Assembly: GCF_015751765.1 (NCBI RefSeq)
Contig: NZ_JADOTX010000001.1
Span: 6,510,001 to 6,574,000, forward strand
Length of the DNA stretch: 64,000 bases
Origin: Micromonospora ureilytica
GTDB lineage: Bacteria; Actinomycetota; Actinomycetes; Mycobacteriales; Micromonosporaceae
Direction: 5' to 3'
Part shown: positions 16,968 to 24,499 of the stretch, in pieces
Layout: every line of letters begins with the position of its first letter
Numbering within the stretch: position 1 is the first letter of the stretch
Translations under genes and position numbers: made by a program
The notes under the pieces: generated by a model
Database searches by the model: none
What the model was told of the DNA's origin: nothing
What the model saw: the letters and a program-made list of their open reading frames with translations, nothing else

Positions 16968-17314
16968 GCACCTCGGTCGACGACGAGCTGTGGTCGGCGA
17001 TCGGCGACCCCATTCGCCGTACGATGATCGATCTTCTTCTCTCTGACGGACCGGGCACGGCCACCTCGTTGAGCAGGCGGCTACCCGTCACCCGGCAGGC
17101 GGTGTCGAAGCACCTGGCGGTCCTGGACCGGGTTGGGCTGATCCACGCCGAGCCGGCTGGACGCGAACGTCATTACCAGGTGGACGAGGAGCAACTCGCC
17201 CGCGCGGTCGCCCAGTTGTCGGCGGTCGGCTCGACCTGGGACGCCCGACTCCGTCGGATCAAGCGCATCGCCGAAACTTTCGAACGCCACCGCACCAACA
17301 ACCAGGGAGGCTGA
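16964..17314 (+). CDS. ArsR-family transcriptional regulator
   Basis: 116-residue winged-helix repressor. LWSAIGDPIRRTMIDLLLSD, ATSLSRRLPVTRQAVSKHLAVLDRVGLI and AEPAGRERHYQV are the helix-turn-helix and wing. No metal-binding cysteine pairs are seen, so it is the SdpR/SRPBCC-linked subtype rather than a metal sensor. The GTG at 16964 overlaps the stop of the upstream SRPBCC gene by 4 bp. It probably represses its own operon through the GCAACC...GGTTGC dyads. Confidence 0.92.
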   Translation: MSTSVDDELWSAIGDPIRRTMIDLLLSDGPGTATSLSRRLPVTRQAVSKHLAVLDRVGLIHAEPAGRERHYQVDEEQLARAVAQLSAVGSTWDARLRRIKRIAETFERHRTNNQGG

Positions 17315-17316
17315 AA

Positions 17317-17760
17317 ATGGTCGACATCCTGCACCAGGTCGGCGTCGTCGCTCCGCTCGCCGACGTCTACCGGACGGTGGCGACCCCCGAGGGCGTCGCC
17401 GGCTGGTGGTCGGTCGACACGACCGGCAAGACCGAGGTCGGCGGGCAGTTGGCCGTCCACTTCGGTGACGACGGCGGGTTCGACCTGGAGATCCTTGAGC
17501 TGGACCCCGCCGGCCGGGTGCGGTGGCAGGTCGTCGGTGGCCCCGACGAATGGATCGGCACCGAGATCAGCTGGCGTCTCGACCAGCGAGGTCGGTACAC
17601 GATCGTCGACTTCACGCACGCGGGTTGGCGTGCGCCGACCGAACTCATGCACGAGTGCAGCACCAAGTGGGCGATCTTCCTGATGAGTCTCAAGGAGCTG
17701 GTGGAGACGGGACGCGGCCGGCCGGCGCCGAACGACGTCCAGATCGGCGACGGGCACTGA
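17317..17760 (+). CDS. SRPBCC domain protein
   Basis: 147-residue START-like protein, third gene of the ArsR operon, beginning 2 bp after the regulator stop with GGGAGG at about 17304. HQVGVVAPLADVYRTVATPEGVAGWWS is the family opening and YTIVDFTHAGWR fits the last strands. It differs clearly from the first SRPBCC gene, so the pair is not a recent duplication. Its last 71 bp overlap the convergent MFS gene. Confidence 0.85.
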   Translation: MVDILHQVGVVAPLADVYRTVATPEGVAGWWSVDTTGKTEVGGQLAVHFGDDGGFDLEILELDPAGRVRWQVVGGPDEWIGTEISWRLDQRGRYTIVDFTHAGWRAPTELMHECSTKWAIFLMSLKELVETGRGRPAPNDVQIGDGH

Positions 17761-19021
17761 CCTCGGTGCCGGCCGGATCGCCGGGGGTTCGCGCGCTCCG
17801 CCGTGAGAGCGCGAAACCCCCGGTGACCAGGCCGAGGGTCACGATGGCCACGGCGCAGAGCAGCAGCGTCGGTCGGGGGCCGACGGCACCCACCAGTGGC
17901 CCACCCAGAATGGTGCCCAGTGGCACCGCCAGCACGAGGATGGCACCGTTCGCGGCGAGCACCGCGGGCAGTTGGTCGGTCGACGTGCTGCGCTGGAACA
18001 GCGCCATCGACGTGGACATGTACGGGGCCCAGATGAGGCCCGCCAGGGCGAACGCCGGCAACGACACGCCGACGGGTGCCCCCAGGCCGAGCGGCAGCAT
18101 GGCGACGCCGAACGCGACGACGATGCCGATGGTGGTGGCTCGCAGTGGCCAACGGCGAAGGTGACCGGCGACCAGACCTCCGGCGAGACCGCCGATGCCG
18201 AAGGCGGTGTAGTACGCGCCGAGCAGCGTCGCGGACGCATGCAGGTCGTCGGTGATGTGGATCGGCATCGCCACGTACACCGGTCCGAAGAGGAAGAAGA
18301 ACCCGAGGCTCAGCACCAGCAGGCCCAGCAGGGCGGGGTTCTGGCGGATGACCGCGAAACCGGCCGTCCGCGAGGCGTCGCGCCCGGACCGTGCGGGTCC
18401 GCCGTTGGCGGGTAGGGCGAGACGGTACGTGAGGGCCAGCGCGGCGAAGGTGGCGGCGTCGATGGCGAGGACCCACACCGGCCCCGCCCAGCTGATCAGA
18501 ATGCCCGCCAGCGGCGGGCCGACGATGATGGCGAACCCTCCGATGGTGCTGAGTACGGCGTTGGCCGGCAAGTGGTGTCGCTGCGGCAGCAGTTCGGCGA
18601 TCAGGGTGAACCGGCCGGCGGAACCCCACGAGTGCAGTAACGCCGACGCGGCCAGCAGGACGACGTACAGCCAGACGGTGAGCACACCGGTGAGGTGCGC
18701 GAGGGGGATCGCCGCAAGCGCGCTGGCCCGCAGGATGGCGTCCCACCCGGCGAGCTGGGCGCCGCTACGCCCCCGCAGCAGCCGGCCGAAGACAACGGTC
18801 CCGGCCGCGCTGGGCAGCGTGTACGCCGCCATGGCCAGCGCGATCCAGGTGAACCGCTGATCGTGCGGGGCGAGTTGGATGGCGAGCCAGGTCACCGCGA
18901 CCACCGCCATACCGTCGCCCAACGCGGAGACGGCCAGCCCGGGCAGGACGCGCCGGAGCTGAGGATGACTGAGCACCGGCCAGTACGGCGAGGAGCGCGG
19001 GAATCGGGAGGCGTCCGGCAT
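17690..19021 (-). CDS. MFS transporter
   Basis: 443-residue major facilitator with about 12 membrane helices, of the MFS_3/enterobactin-exporter-like type: LPGLAVSALGDGMAVVAVTWLA starts TM1 and VLLAASALLHSWGSAGRFTLIAELLPQ is characteristic. The second half starts near NPALLGLLVLSLGFFFLFGP. Start ATG 19021. The final 35 residues are a polar Arg/Pro/Ser tail encoded over the SRPBCC 3' end and a hairpin at 17780-17823. Substrate is unknown. Confidence 0.88.
   Translation of the reverse strand: MPDASRFPRSSPYWPVLSHPQLRRVLPGLAVSALGDGMAVVAVTWLAIQLAPHDQRFTWIALAMAAYTLPSAAGTVVFGRLLRGRSGAQLAGWDAILRASALAAIPLAHLTGVLTVWLYVVLLAASALLHSWGSAGRFTLIAELLPQRHHLPANAVLSTIGGFAIIVGPPLAGILISWAGPVWVLAIDAATFAALALTYRLALPANGGPARSGRDASRTAGFAVIRQNPALLGLLVLSLGFFFLFGPVYVAMPIHITDDLHASATLLGAYYTAFGIGGLAGGLVAGHLRRWPLRATTIGIVVAFGVAMLPLGLGAPVGVSLPAFALAGLIWAPYMSTSMALFQRSTSTDQLPAVLAANGAILVLAVPLGTILGGPLVGAVGPRPTLLLCAVAIVTLGLVTGGFALSRRSARTPGDPAGTEVSARRRSGRRSAPAGRVPSPPAP
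17780..17823. terminator. Imperfect hairpin after the SRPBCC operon
   Basis: CCGGGGGTT pairs with AACCCCCGG at the base and GCGCTC with GAGCGC near the loop. It begins 20 bp after the plus-strand stop at 17760 but lies inside the MFS coding region on the other strand. Confidence 0.5.
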
Positions 19022-19103
19022 GCTGTCAGCACACCCGGCGCGGGACCTACGAATCAACAACTACTGCTACCAGCAGAATCAGCCAAGTGCGAAAAGGCCT
19101 GAC

Positions 19104-19304
19104 TTACCGGTCCGGGCCATCGTTTCCGCGGGCGGTGCGGGAGGACGAGCCGATGGCCGCCACGATCGAACCCACCGAGGCGAGCGCCATCACCACCGTG
19201 CCGGCCGTGTCGGCACCGCCGTCCCCGGCAACCTTGAGGGTGATGCCGGCGGCCATCAGGACGACCGACAGGGCCAGGACTGCGTGGACAGCTCGTCTGC
19301 TCAT
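19104..19304 (-). CDS. Small two-helix membrane protein
   Basis: 66-residue protein with two hydrophobic helices, AVLALSVVLMAAGITLKVA and AGTVVMALASVGSIVAAIG, and a charged C-terminus (SRTARGNDGPDR). The topology and size are common among actinobacterial orphan membrane proteins. The reading frame is open and GC3-rich. Function is unknown. Confidence 0.5.
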   Translation of the reverse strand: MSRRAVHAVLALSVVLMAAGITLKVAGDGGADTAGTVVMALASVGSIVAAIGSSSRTARGNDGPDR

Positions 19305-19404
19305 GGCGGCCTCTCACTTCCGGGGGCGGCGGGAGATCGACTCGGGTTCCTCGACGTCGCGGCGATGACACCCCGACTTTCCGGAACCCGAGTCGACCAA
19401 ACCG

Positions 19405-20139
19405 CTACTCCGCCCGGTAGACGGAGATGTGCGACGGGCTGTCGGCCTGGAACGGTCGTCGGTGCCAGTCGGCGTACCGCTCGGTGAGCCGGAGCCCGGC
19501 CTGCTGCGCCATCTCGTCGATCTGGTGCGGCCAGGCGTACCGCATGGCGAACGGCTTCAGGTGCACACCGTCCGCGTCGAACGTGATGGTCTGCCGGATG
19601 AATCGCTGCGCCGGCCGGTCGTACCGGTGCAGTCGGATCGTCGCGGAGTTTTCGGTGACGGCACGCACCTGCACCTCCTCGTCCGAGTCGAAGCTGCGCG
19701 GGTCGGGCACGAACGTCTCGATGACGAACGCGCCGCCGGGCGACAGCACCCGGGCGACGTTGCGGAAGCAGTCCGCCTGCCGCTCGGCGTCCACCAGGTT
19801 GAACAGGGTGTTGAAGACCAGGTACGCGAGCCGGAACTCACCCGGCACGGGTACGTCCGCCATGTCGGCGACGACCACCGGGATCCGCTCGCCGCCGGGT
19901 TTCGCCCGCAACTGGGCGAGCATCTCCTCGGACGCCTCGACGCCGTGCACGGCGAGGCCGCGCTCGGCCAGGGGAAGTGCTACCCGGCCGGTGCCGATCG
20001 CCAGTTCGAGAACCGGACCGCCGTCGGCCAGGTCGGCCAGGAAGTCAACGGCGGGGGCCGGGTCGGGGTTGGTGCCGCCGTCGTCGTATCCGGCGGCCCA
20101 CAGCCGGCCGAAGAGGCCGGGATCGTCGAAGACCGACAT
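19405..20139 (-). CDS. SAM-dependent methyltransferase
   Basis: 244-residue class I methyltransferase. PVLELAIGTGRVALPLA (42-58) is the glycine loop, GVEASEEML the strand-2 acidic motif, and VFNTLFNLVDAERQADCF with RVLSPGGAFVIETF the later core. The C-terminal part with RYAWPHQIDEMAQQAGLRL is typical of Methyltransf_25 enzymes. Start ATG 20139. Substrate is unknown. Confidence 0.88.
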   Translation of the reverse strand: MSVFDDPGLFGRLWAAGYDDGGTNPDPAPAVDFLADLADGGPVLELAIGTGRVALPLAERGLAVHGVEASEEMLAQLRAKPGGERIPVVVADMADVPVPGEFRLAYLVFNTLFNLVDAERQADCFRNVARVLSPGGAFVIETFVPDPRSFDSDEEVQVRAVTENSATIRLHRYDRPAQRFIRQTITFDADGVHLKPFAMRYAWPHQIDEMAQQAGLRLTERYADWHRRPFQADSPSHISVYRAE

Positions 20140-20310
20140 CAGCGGCCTCCGGGGTTGGGGTCAGTGGCGCCCAGCGGCGCCAGGGGAGCAGTCCTGCTCA
20201 CGAAGTCTCGATTCCTCGGGTCGGATGACTGTGGGTTCGGGGGACCTCGTTGTGTTGGGCATGATGGCTGCTCCCTTCGCGCGACTGTCGAGTCAGGACA
20301 TCAGAGACGG

Positions 20311-20349
20311 CGTGGGCCCGGCAAGGCGATTACGCCAGCCGGGCCCACG
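20311..20349. terminator. Strong hairpin after the PH-domain gene
   Basis: Perfect 12-bp arms CGTGGGCCCGGC (20311-20322) and its complement (20338-20349), with an inner GGCG/CGCC stem. Lies 13 bp past the minus-strand stop at 20363. Confidence 0.75.
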
Positions 20350-20362
20350 ACGGGACGTGCCG

Positions 20363-20725
20363 TCAGGAGATGTGGTGCAGGATCACGTTGTGCACGTGGT
20401 GGCTCTTCTGCGCGCCACGGAACTCCACCTCGTAGGTGTGCGTGCCGACGTGGATGGCGATGGCGCCGGTGGAGAAGAACGACCCACCCCACGACTTGTT
20501 GCTGACAACGCTCACGCTGGTGATCTTCGAGTACGGGATGCTGGTGATCGCGAACCGCTTCCCGACGAACGAGCGGTCCTGGATGATCACTCGGCGGTCG
20601 GTCAGCCCGATGAACCCGGTGCCGGTGCCGACGGCGTCGTAGACGGCGATGATCTGCTCGCCTTCGAGGAGGCCGCTCTCGATCTGCTGGACCTGCTCTT
20701 TGCGGTCGTACGCGATGTTCGCCAT
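20363..20725 (-). CDS. Bacterial PH-domain protein
   Basis: 120-residue single-domain protein of the bPH type. EGEQIIAVYDAVGTGTGFIGLTDRRVIIQD, SFVGKRFAITSIPYSKIT and the closing HIS-tailed strand are characteristic of YdcF/YokE-like PH domains. The ATG at 20725 lacks a strong ribosome site. It is monocistronic with a strong hairpin downstream. Function in bacteria is unclear. Confidence 0.8.
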   Translation of the reverse strand: MANIAYDRKEQVQQIESGLLEGEQIIAVYDAVGTGTGFIGLTDRRVIIQDRSFVGKRFAITSIPYSKITSVSVVSNKSWGGSFFSTGAIAIHVGTHTYEVEFRGAQKSHHVHNVILHHIS

Positions 20726-20842
20726 GTGATCCAGGCTAGAAAACCGGTGCCAACGTGCCCACCCGGGCGAGAGGCGCGCAGCTCGGCCTCCGTGCGAAAG
20801 CACAGGGTCGAAGACTCCCAGGGTGGCGGAACTCGGCGTGTC

Positions 20843-21727
20843 TCATCGGGGGTTCGCGTCGGTCGCGGCGCGGACGAACTCGCGTACCCGGGTGGTGGTG
20901 TTGCTGGGCAGCCAGACCGGCCCGCGTTCGATCGGTGGCGCGTCGTGGATGGGCACGTACGCCACGTCGGGGCGCGGGTAGTAGCGCCGCGTGTGCTCGC
21001 CCACCGGCAGGACGCCCCGGCCCAGCGCGACCAGGGACAGCATCTCGGAGAAGGTGTTCCCGGCGGGCCCTCGCGGCACCGGCCGGCCGGAAGGGGTGCG
21101 CTCCGGGGTGCGGTCCCGCTTGAACTCGACCGAGGTCACGGTCGGGTACTGCACCACCGGGTGGTCGGCGAGCACCTCCAACGACACCGACAGCTCCCGG
21201 GTGAGCGGGTGACCCGCCGCCACCGCCAGCGCCCGGCCTTCGGAGAGCAGCGCCGGGCCGGTGGCCATGCCATCAAAGGGGTACGAGGCGATCAGCACGT
21301 CGGTGGAGCCGTCTAGCAGCCCGGATCGGGTGGTGGACAACTGCGCCTCGTGCACCTCCACCCGGCAGTCGGGGTGCCGTTCACCGAACAGAGCCACTGC
21401 CCGGAGCAGCACCGGCGCGGTCCACTCGCCGAGGAACGCCACTCGTAGCGTCCCGGTGACGCCCCGGGCAGCGTCCATCGCGCGGCGGACGGCCTCGTTC
21501 ATCTCGGCGACCAGCGGGGCCAGCTCGTCGGCGAGTTGCCGGCCGATCGGGGTCAGCCGGACGACGCGACTGGTGCGGGCGAACAGCGGTGCGCCGACCC
21601 GGCGTTCCAGCTTCTTCACGATGTGGCTGACCCGGCCGGTGCTGACGGTCAACCGCTCGGCGGTCCGGCCGAAGTGAAGTTCCTCCGCGAGCGTCAGGAA
21701 CGTCTCGACCTCGTACCGCTCCAGCAC
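20843..21727 (-). CDS. LysR-family transcriptional regulator
   Basis: 294-residue LysR regulator. The N-terminal helix-turn-helix reads VETFLTLAEELHFGRTAERLTVSTGRVSHIVKKLERRVGAPLF, followed by SRVVRLTPIGRQL, and the substrate-binding domain starts near GTLRVAFLGEW. A 9-bp inverted repeat lies 7 bp upstream of its start, between it and the divergent small gene and VOC gene, which are its likely targets. Inducer is unknown. Confidence 0.93.
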   Translation of the reverse strand: MLERYEVETFLTLAEELHFGRTAERLTVSTGRVSHIVKKLERRVGAPLFARTSRVVRLTPIGRQLADELAPLVAEMNEAVRRAMDAARGVTGTLRVAFLGEWTAPVLLRAVALFGERHPDCRVEVHEAQLSTTRSGLLDGSTDVLIASYPFDGMATGPALLSEGRALAVAAGHPLTRELSVSLEVLADHPVVQYPTVTSVEFKRDRTPERTPSGRPVPRGPAGNTFSEMLSLVALGRGVLPVGEHTRRYYPRPDVAYVPIHDAPPIERGPVWLPSNTTTRVREFVRAATDANPR

Positions 21728-21734
21728 AGCACTC

Positions 21735-21761
21735 CCATCGTTGACCTGAGGGCAACGATGG
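21735..21761. promoter_or_regulatory. LysR operator dyad
   Basis: CCATCGTTG (21735-21743) and CAACGATGG (21753-21761), perfect 9-bp arms around 9 nt, contain the T-N11-A core of LysR boxes. It lies between the LysR gene and its divergent neighbours. Confidence 0.75.
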
Positions 21762-21841
21762 TAGCGGCATCAGGTCTTGGTCGGCGTCCCTCGTCCGGGG
21801 ATCGTGAACGCGGCAGGCACCACCGAGCGAAAGGCTCTGAC

Positions 21842-21949
21842 GTGAGCATTGACGACTACCTGACCGGCCTGGCCGGCCCACTTCGCGAGATCGGCGAGAA
21901 GCTCGTGGCGGCCAACCTGCTCGTGGCGGCCAACCTGGAGGAGGCGTGA
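21842..21949 (+). CDS. 35-residue peptide, possible gene remnant
   Basis: Short frame from GTG 21842. It overlaps the GTG of the VOC gene by 4 bp and so would be translationally coupled. The protein, SIDDYLTGLAGPLREIGEKLV plus two copies of LVAANL, contains an exact 18-bp tandem duplication at 21902-21937. The first half resembles the start of a DUF1801-like protein that has been truncated, but this is weak. It is divergent from the LysR gene. Confidence 0.4.
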   Translation: MSIDDYLTGLAGPLREIGEKLVAANLLVAANLEEA

Positions 21950-22368
21950 GCGCGGTGCGGGTCACCGGTTTCGACCACCTGGTGCTGACCGTCGCCGACG
22001 TGGAACGGTCCCTGGACTTCTACTGCGGCCGGCTCGGGCTGACGCCGGTACGGGTCGACGAGTGGCGTGCGGGCACGGCCCCGTTCCCGTCGGTGCGGAT
22101 CAGCCCCGGCAGCATCATCGACCTCGTCCGAGGGGAGCCGCAGGGCGCGAACGTGGACCACTTCTGCCTGGTGGTGGCACCACTGGACTGGGCGCAAGTG
22201 ATCGAGTCGGGGGTCTTCACGGTGCTGACCGGTCCGGTCAGCCGGTTCGGCGCCCGCGGTTCGGCGACCTCGATCTACGTGCAGGACCCGGATGGCAACT
22301 CGGTGGAGCTGCGCTGGTACCCGCAGGACGCAGGGTCGGCTTCGGGAATGGTCGTCAGGGCTCGGTGA
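21946..22368 (+). CDS. VOC-family protein
   Basis: 140-residue glyoxalase-fold protein: GFDHLVLTVADVERSLDFYCGRLGLTPV opens with the first His ligand, DHFCLVV gives the second, and IYVQDPDGNSVELRWYP supplies the Glu ligand. GTG start at 21946 overlaps the upstream short frame. It probably belongs to the LysR-controlled unit. Its 3' end overlaps the convergent PCD-like gene by 14 bp. Similar to virulence-associated VOC proteins annotated near LysR genes; substrate unknown. Confidence 0.88.
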   Translation: MSAVRVTGFDHLVLTVADVERSLDFYCGRLGLTPVRVDEWRAGTAPFPSVRISPGSIIDLVRGEPQGANVDHFCLVVAPLDWAQVIESGVFTVLTGPVSRFGARGSATSIYVQDPDGNSVELRWYPQDAGSASGMVVRAR

Positions 22369-22663
22369 CCGCCCGGTACGCGTCCTCGATGCGGGCGGCC
22401 AACAGGATCTCGCCCTCGGTCAGGGGGTCGCCGCTGCCGTGCCCGACCCGGATCTGGGTGCTGTCGGCCCGGCGGCTGATCTCGGGCCGCAGATGCAGTG
22501 CATCCGCGACGACCTTGACGCGTTCAGTTAGTGCGGCGTGTTGGGTATCGTCGATCACGAGCGTTCGTCGGATCTGCTCGCCTTCGCGTGTCCAACCAGA
22601 TAGCAAGGTCAACGCGTCGGAAAGGTAGTCGTGCTTGGCCCTGCTGTTGAACAGCACGCGCAT
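22355..22663 (-). CDS. Pterin-4a-carbinolamine dehydratase-like protein
   Basis: 102-residue protein with the PCD fold pattern: LLSGWTREGEQIRRTLVIDD, then ALTERVKVVADALHLRPEIS and PLTEGEILLAARIEDA. The usual active-site HHPDI reads HLRPEI, so one active-site His is lost. It may be a non-catalytic relative. Start ATG 22663. It converges on and overlaps the VOC gene. Confidence 0.65.
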   Translation of the reverse strand: MRVLFNSRAKHDYLSDALTLLSGWTREGEQIRRTLVIDDTQHAALTERVKVVADALHLRPEISRRADSTQIRVGHGSGDPLTEGEILLAARIEDAYRAVTEP

Positions 22664-22846
22664 CACCGCACCCCCCAAGCGCCGTTGCCGGCTTGTGGCC
22701 AAATCGTCGCCATCCCGTGTCTTGTCGGTGTCTCCTAGTCTCTCGCTGCTCGGAAGGGGTGTCCACGCCCACACTTCCGTGTCTTATTGGCCTAGCGGAC
22801 GGCTACGGTACCCAAACCGCCGATTGATCTGGCACCCTGGACGCCC

Positions 22847-23290
22847 GTGCAGACCGAACGGGCGAATGGTGGCGGGCAGGCCGAACGACGGGACCTGAAG
22901 GTGATCGTCGGTGCGGCGATCATCCGGGATGGGCGGGTGCTCGCCTGTGCGCGTTCCGCCCCACCCGAGGTAGCGGGCATGTGGGAATTTCCGGGCGGAA
23001 AGGTCGAGCCGGGGGAGGCCGAGACCGACGCGCTGATCCGGGAGTGCGCCGAGGAGTTGGCCGTACGCGTCGAGATCGGTGAGCGGGTCGGCCGCAACGT
23101 ACGGATGGCGCACGGCCGCTCGGTGCTCAAGGTGTACGCGGCCCGCCTGCTCGGCGGCGACCAGCCACAGGCGCTGGAGCACGAGGCGCTCCGGTGGCTC
23201 ACCGCCGACGAACTGGACTCGGTCACCTGGCTCCCCGCCGACGCCCCCATCGTGGCAGCCCTCCGCCCCCTCCTCCTCAACTCGCGTTGA
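22847..23290 (+). CDS. NUDIX hydrolase, MutT-like
   Basis: 147-residue pyrophosphohydrolase. The Nudix box starts at residue 51 (GKVEPGEAETDALIRECAEE), with WEFPGG just before it, matching 8-oxo-dGTPase-type MutT proteins. GTG start 22847. It probably cleanses oxidised nucleotides. The last two codons and the TGA stop are provided by the left arm of the inverted repeat at 23285-23347. Confidence 0.9.
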   Translation: MQTERANGGGQAERRDLKVIVGAAIIRDGRVLACARSAPPEVAGMWEFPGGKVEPGEAETDALIRECAEELAVRVEIGERVGRNVRMAHGRSVLKVYAARLLGGDQPQALEHEALRWLTADELDSVTWLPADAPIVAALRPLLLNSR

Positions 23291-23347
23291 TCATGAAGTT
23301 ATTGCCACCGCCCGCGGCGTGTCGTGGCAATAACTTCATGATCAACG
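23285..23347. repeat. GATC-type inverted repeat at the MutT stop
   Basis: Perfect 24-bp arms (23285-23308 and 23324-23347) around a 15-nt GC-rich loop; the arm begins CGTTGATCATGA. The first TGA in the arm is the stop codon of the MutT-like gene. A G-rich tract follows at 23346-23383. Confidence 0.92.
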
Positions 23348-23388
23348 GCGGGGGCGGGGGCGGGGCGGGGGTGGGGTGGGGGAGTGAG

Positions 23389-23420
23389 ACGGGGGCCGTG
23401 GCGATAGCCACGGCCCCCGT
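23389..23420. terminator. Hairpin between mutT-like gene and sdhB
   Basis: Arms ACGGGGGCCGTGGC and complement (14 bp perfect), loop GATA, followed by TGTTGTT on the plus strand. It lies between two convergent genes and may serve both. Confidence 0.8.
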
Positions 23421-23434
23421 TGTTGTTCGGGTGG

Positions 23435-24499
23435 TTAGTGCTTGTTGTCCTGCTCCGGGTGGGCGAAGTTGAGGTGCTCCGGAGGCAACGGGAAGGTCAC
23501 GTCGTCGCCGAACGGCGACGGCGCGGCGGCCCGGTCGAAGGTGAGCTCGGTCAGCGGAAGCTTGCCCCGGTCGTCGACCGCCGGAGCGGTCGGGTGGGGC
23601 ACCTCCCGGTGCCAGTTGACGCCGCTCTGCGCCTGCGCCTCGGCCTGCGAATCGTGGGAACCACCCGCATGCGAGTGCACCCCACCTCGGGCGGAGCCCG
23701 GCGTCGCCGAGCCCTGACGGGCGGAGGTCACGCTGGTCTGGGGCGTCTCGCCCCGACGGAAGATCTTGCTACCAAGCCACACAAGGGGATCGTACCTGCG
23801 GTCGACGACCCGTTCCTTCATGGGGATGATCCCGTTGTCAGTGATCTTGATGTGCTCGGGGCAGACCTCGGTGCAGCACTTGGTGATGTTGCAGAAGCCG
23901 AGGCCCTGTTCGGCCTGCGCGTACTCTTTGCGGTCGGTCCGCGCGTCCAGCGGGTGCATGTCCAGCTCGGCCGCCCGGATGAAGTACCGCGGGCCGGAGA
24001 ACGCCTGCTTGTTCTCGTCGTGGTCACGGATCACGTGGCAGACCGTCTGGCACAGGAAGCACTCGATGCACTTGCGGAACTCCTGCGAGCGCTCGACGTC
24101 GACCTGCTGCATCCGGTAGTCACCCGGGGCCAGGTCGGCCGGAGGGGCGAACGCCGGGGTCTCCCGTGCCTTCTCGTAGTTGAACGAGACGTCGGTGACC
24201 AGGTCCCGGATGACCGGGAAGGTACGCAGCGGGGTGACCGTGACGGTCTCGTCGTCGCCGAAGGTCGACATCCGCGTCATGCAACCCAACCGCGGCTTGC
24301 CGTTGATCTCCATGGAGCAGGAGCCGCACTTGCCGGCCTTGCAGTTCCACCGGCAGGCCAGGTCGGGCGCGTCGGTGGCCTGCAGACGGTGGATGACGTC
24401 GAGGACGACCTCGCCCTCGTTCACCTCCACCATGTAGTCCTGGAGGTCACCGCCGGTCTCGTCGCCCCGCCAGATCCGGAACTGACGCTTCGCGCTCAT
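23435..24499 (-). CDS. sdhB: Succinate dehydrogenase iron-sulfur subunit
   Basis: 354-residue SdhB. The 2Fe-2S domain has Cys49, Cys53, Cys58, Cys61 and Cys73 (CRWNCKAGKCGSC). The C-terminal clusters are bound by CIECFLCQTVC and FCNITKCCTEVCPEH. It passes electrons from FAD in SdhA to the membrane subunit. The ATG overlaps the sdhA stop as ATGA. The final 90 or so residues, His/Pro-rich after KIFRRGETPQTSV, exceed the usual family length of about 250. Confidence 0.95.
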   Translation of the reverse strand: MSAKRQFRIWRGDETGGDLQDYMVEVNEGEVVLDVIHRLQATDAPDLACRWNCKAGKCGSCSMEINGKPRLGCMTRMSTFGDDETVTVTPLRTFPVIRDLVTDVSFNYEKARETPAFAPPADLAPGDYRMQQVDVERSQEFRKCIECFLCQTVCHVIRDHDENKQAFSGPRYFIRAAELDMHPLDARTDRKEYAQAEQGLGFCNITKCCTEVCPEHIKITDNGIIPMKERVVDRRYDPLVWLGSKIFRRGETPQTSVTSARQGSATPGSARGGVHSHAGGSHDSQAEAQAQSGVNWHREVPHPTAPAVDDRGKLPLTELTFDRAAAPSPFGDDVTFPLPPEHLNFAHPEQDNKH

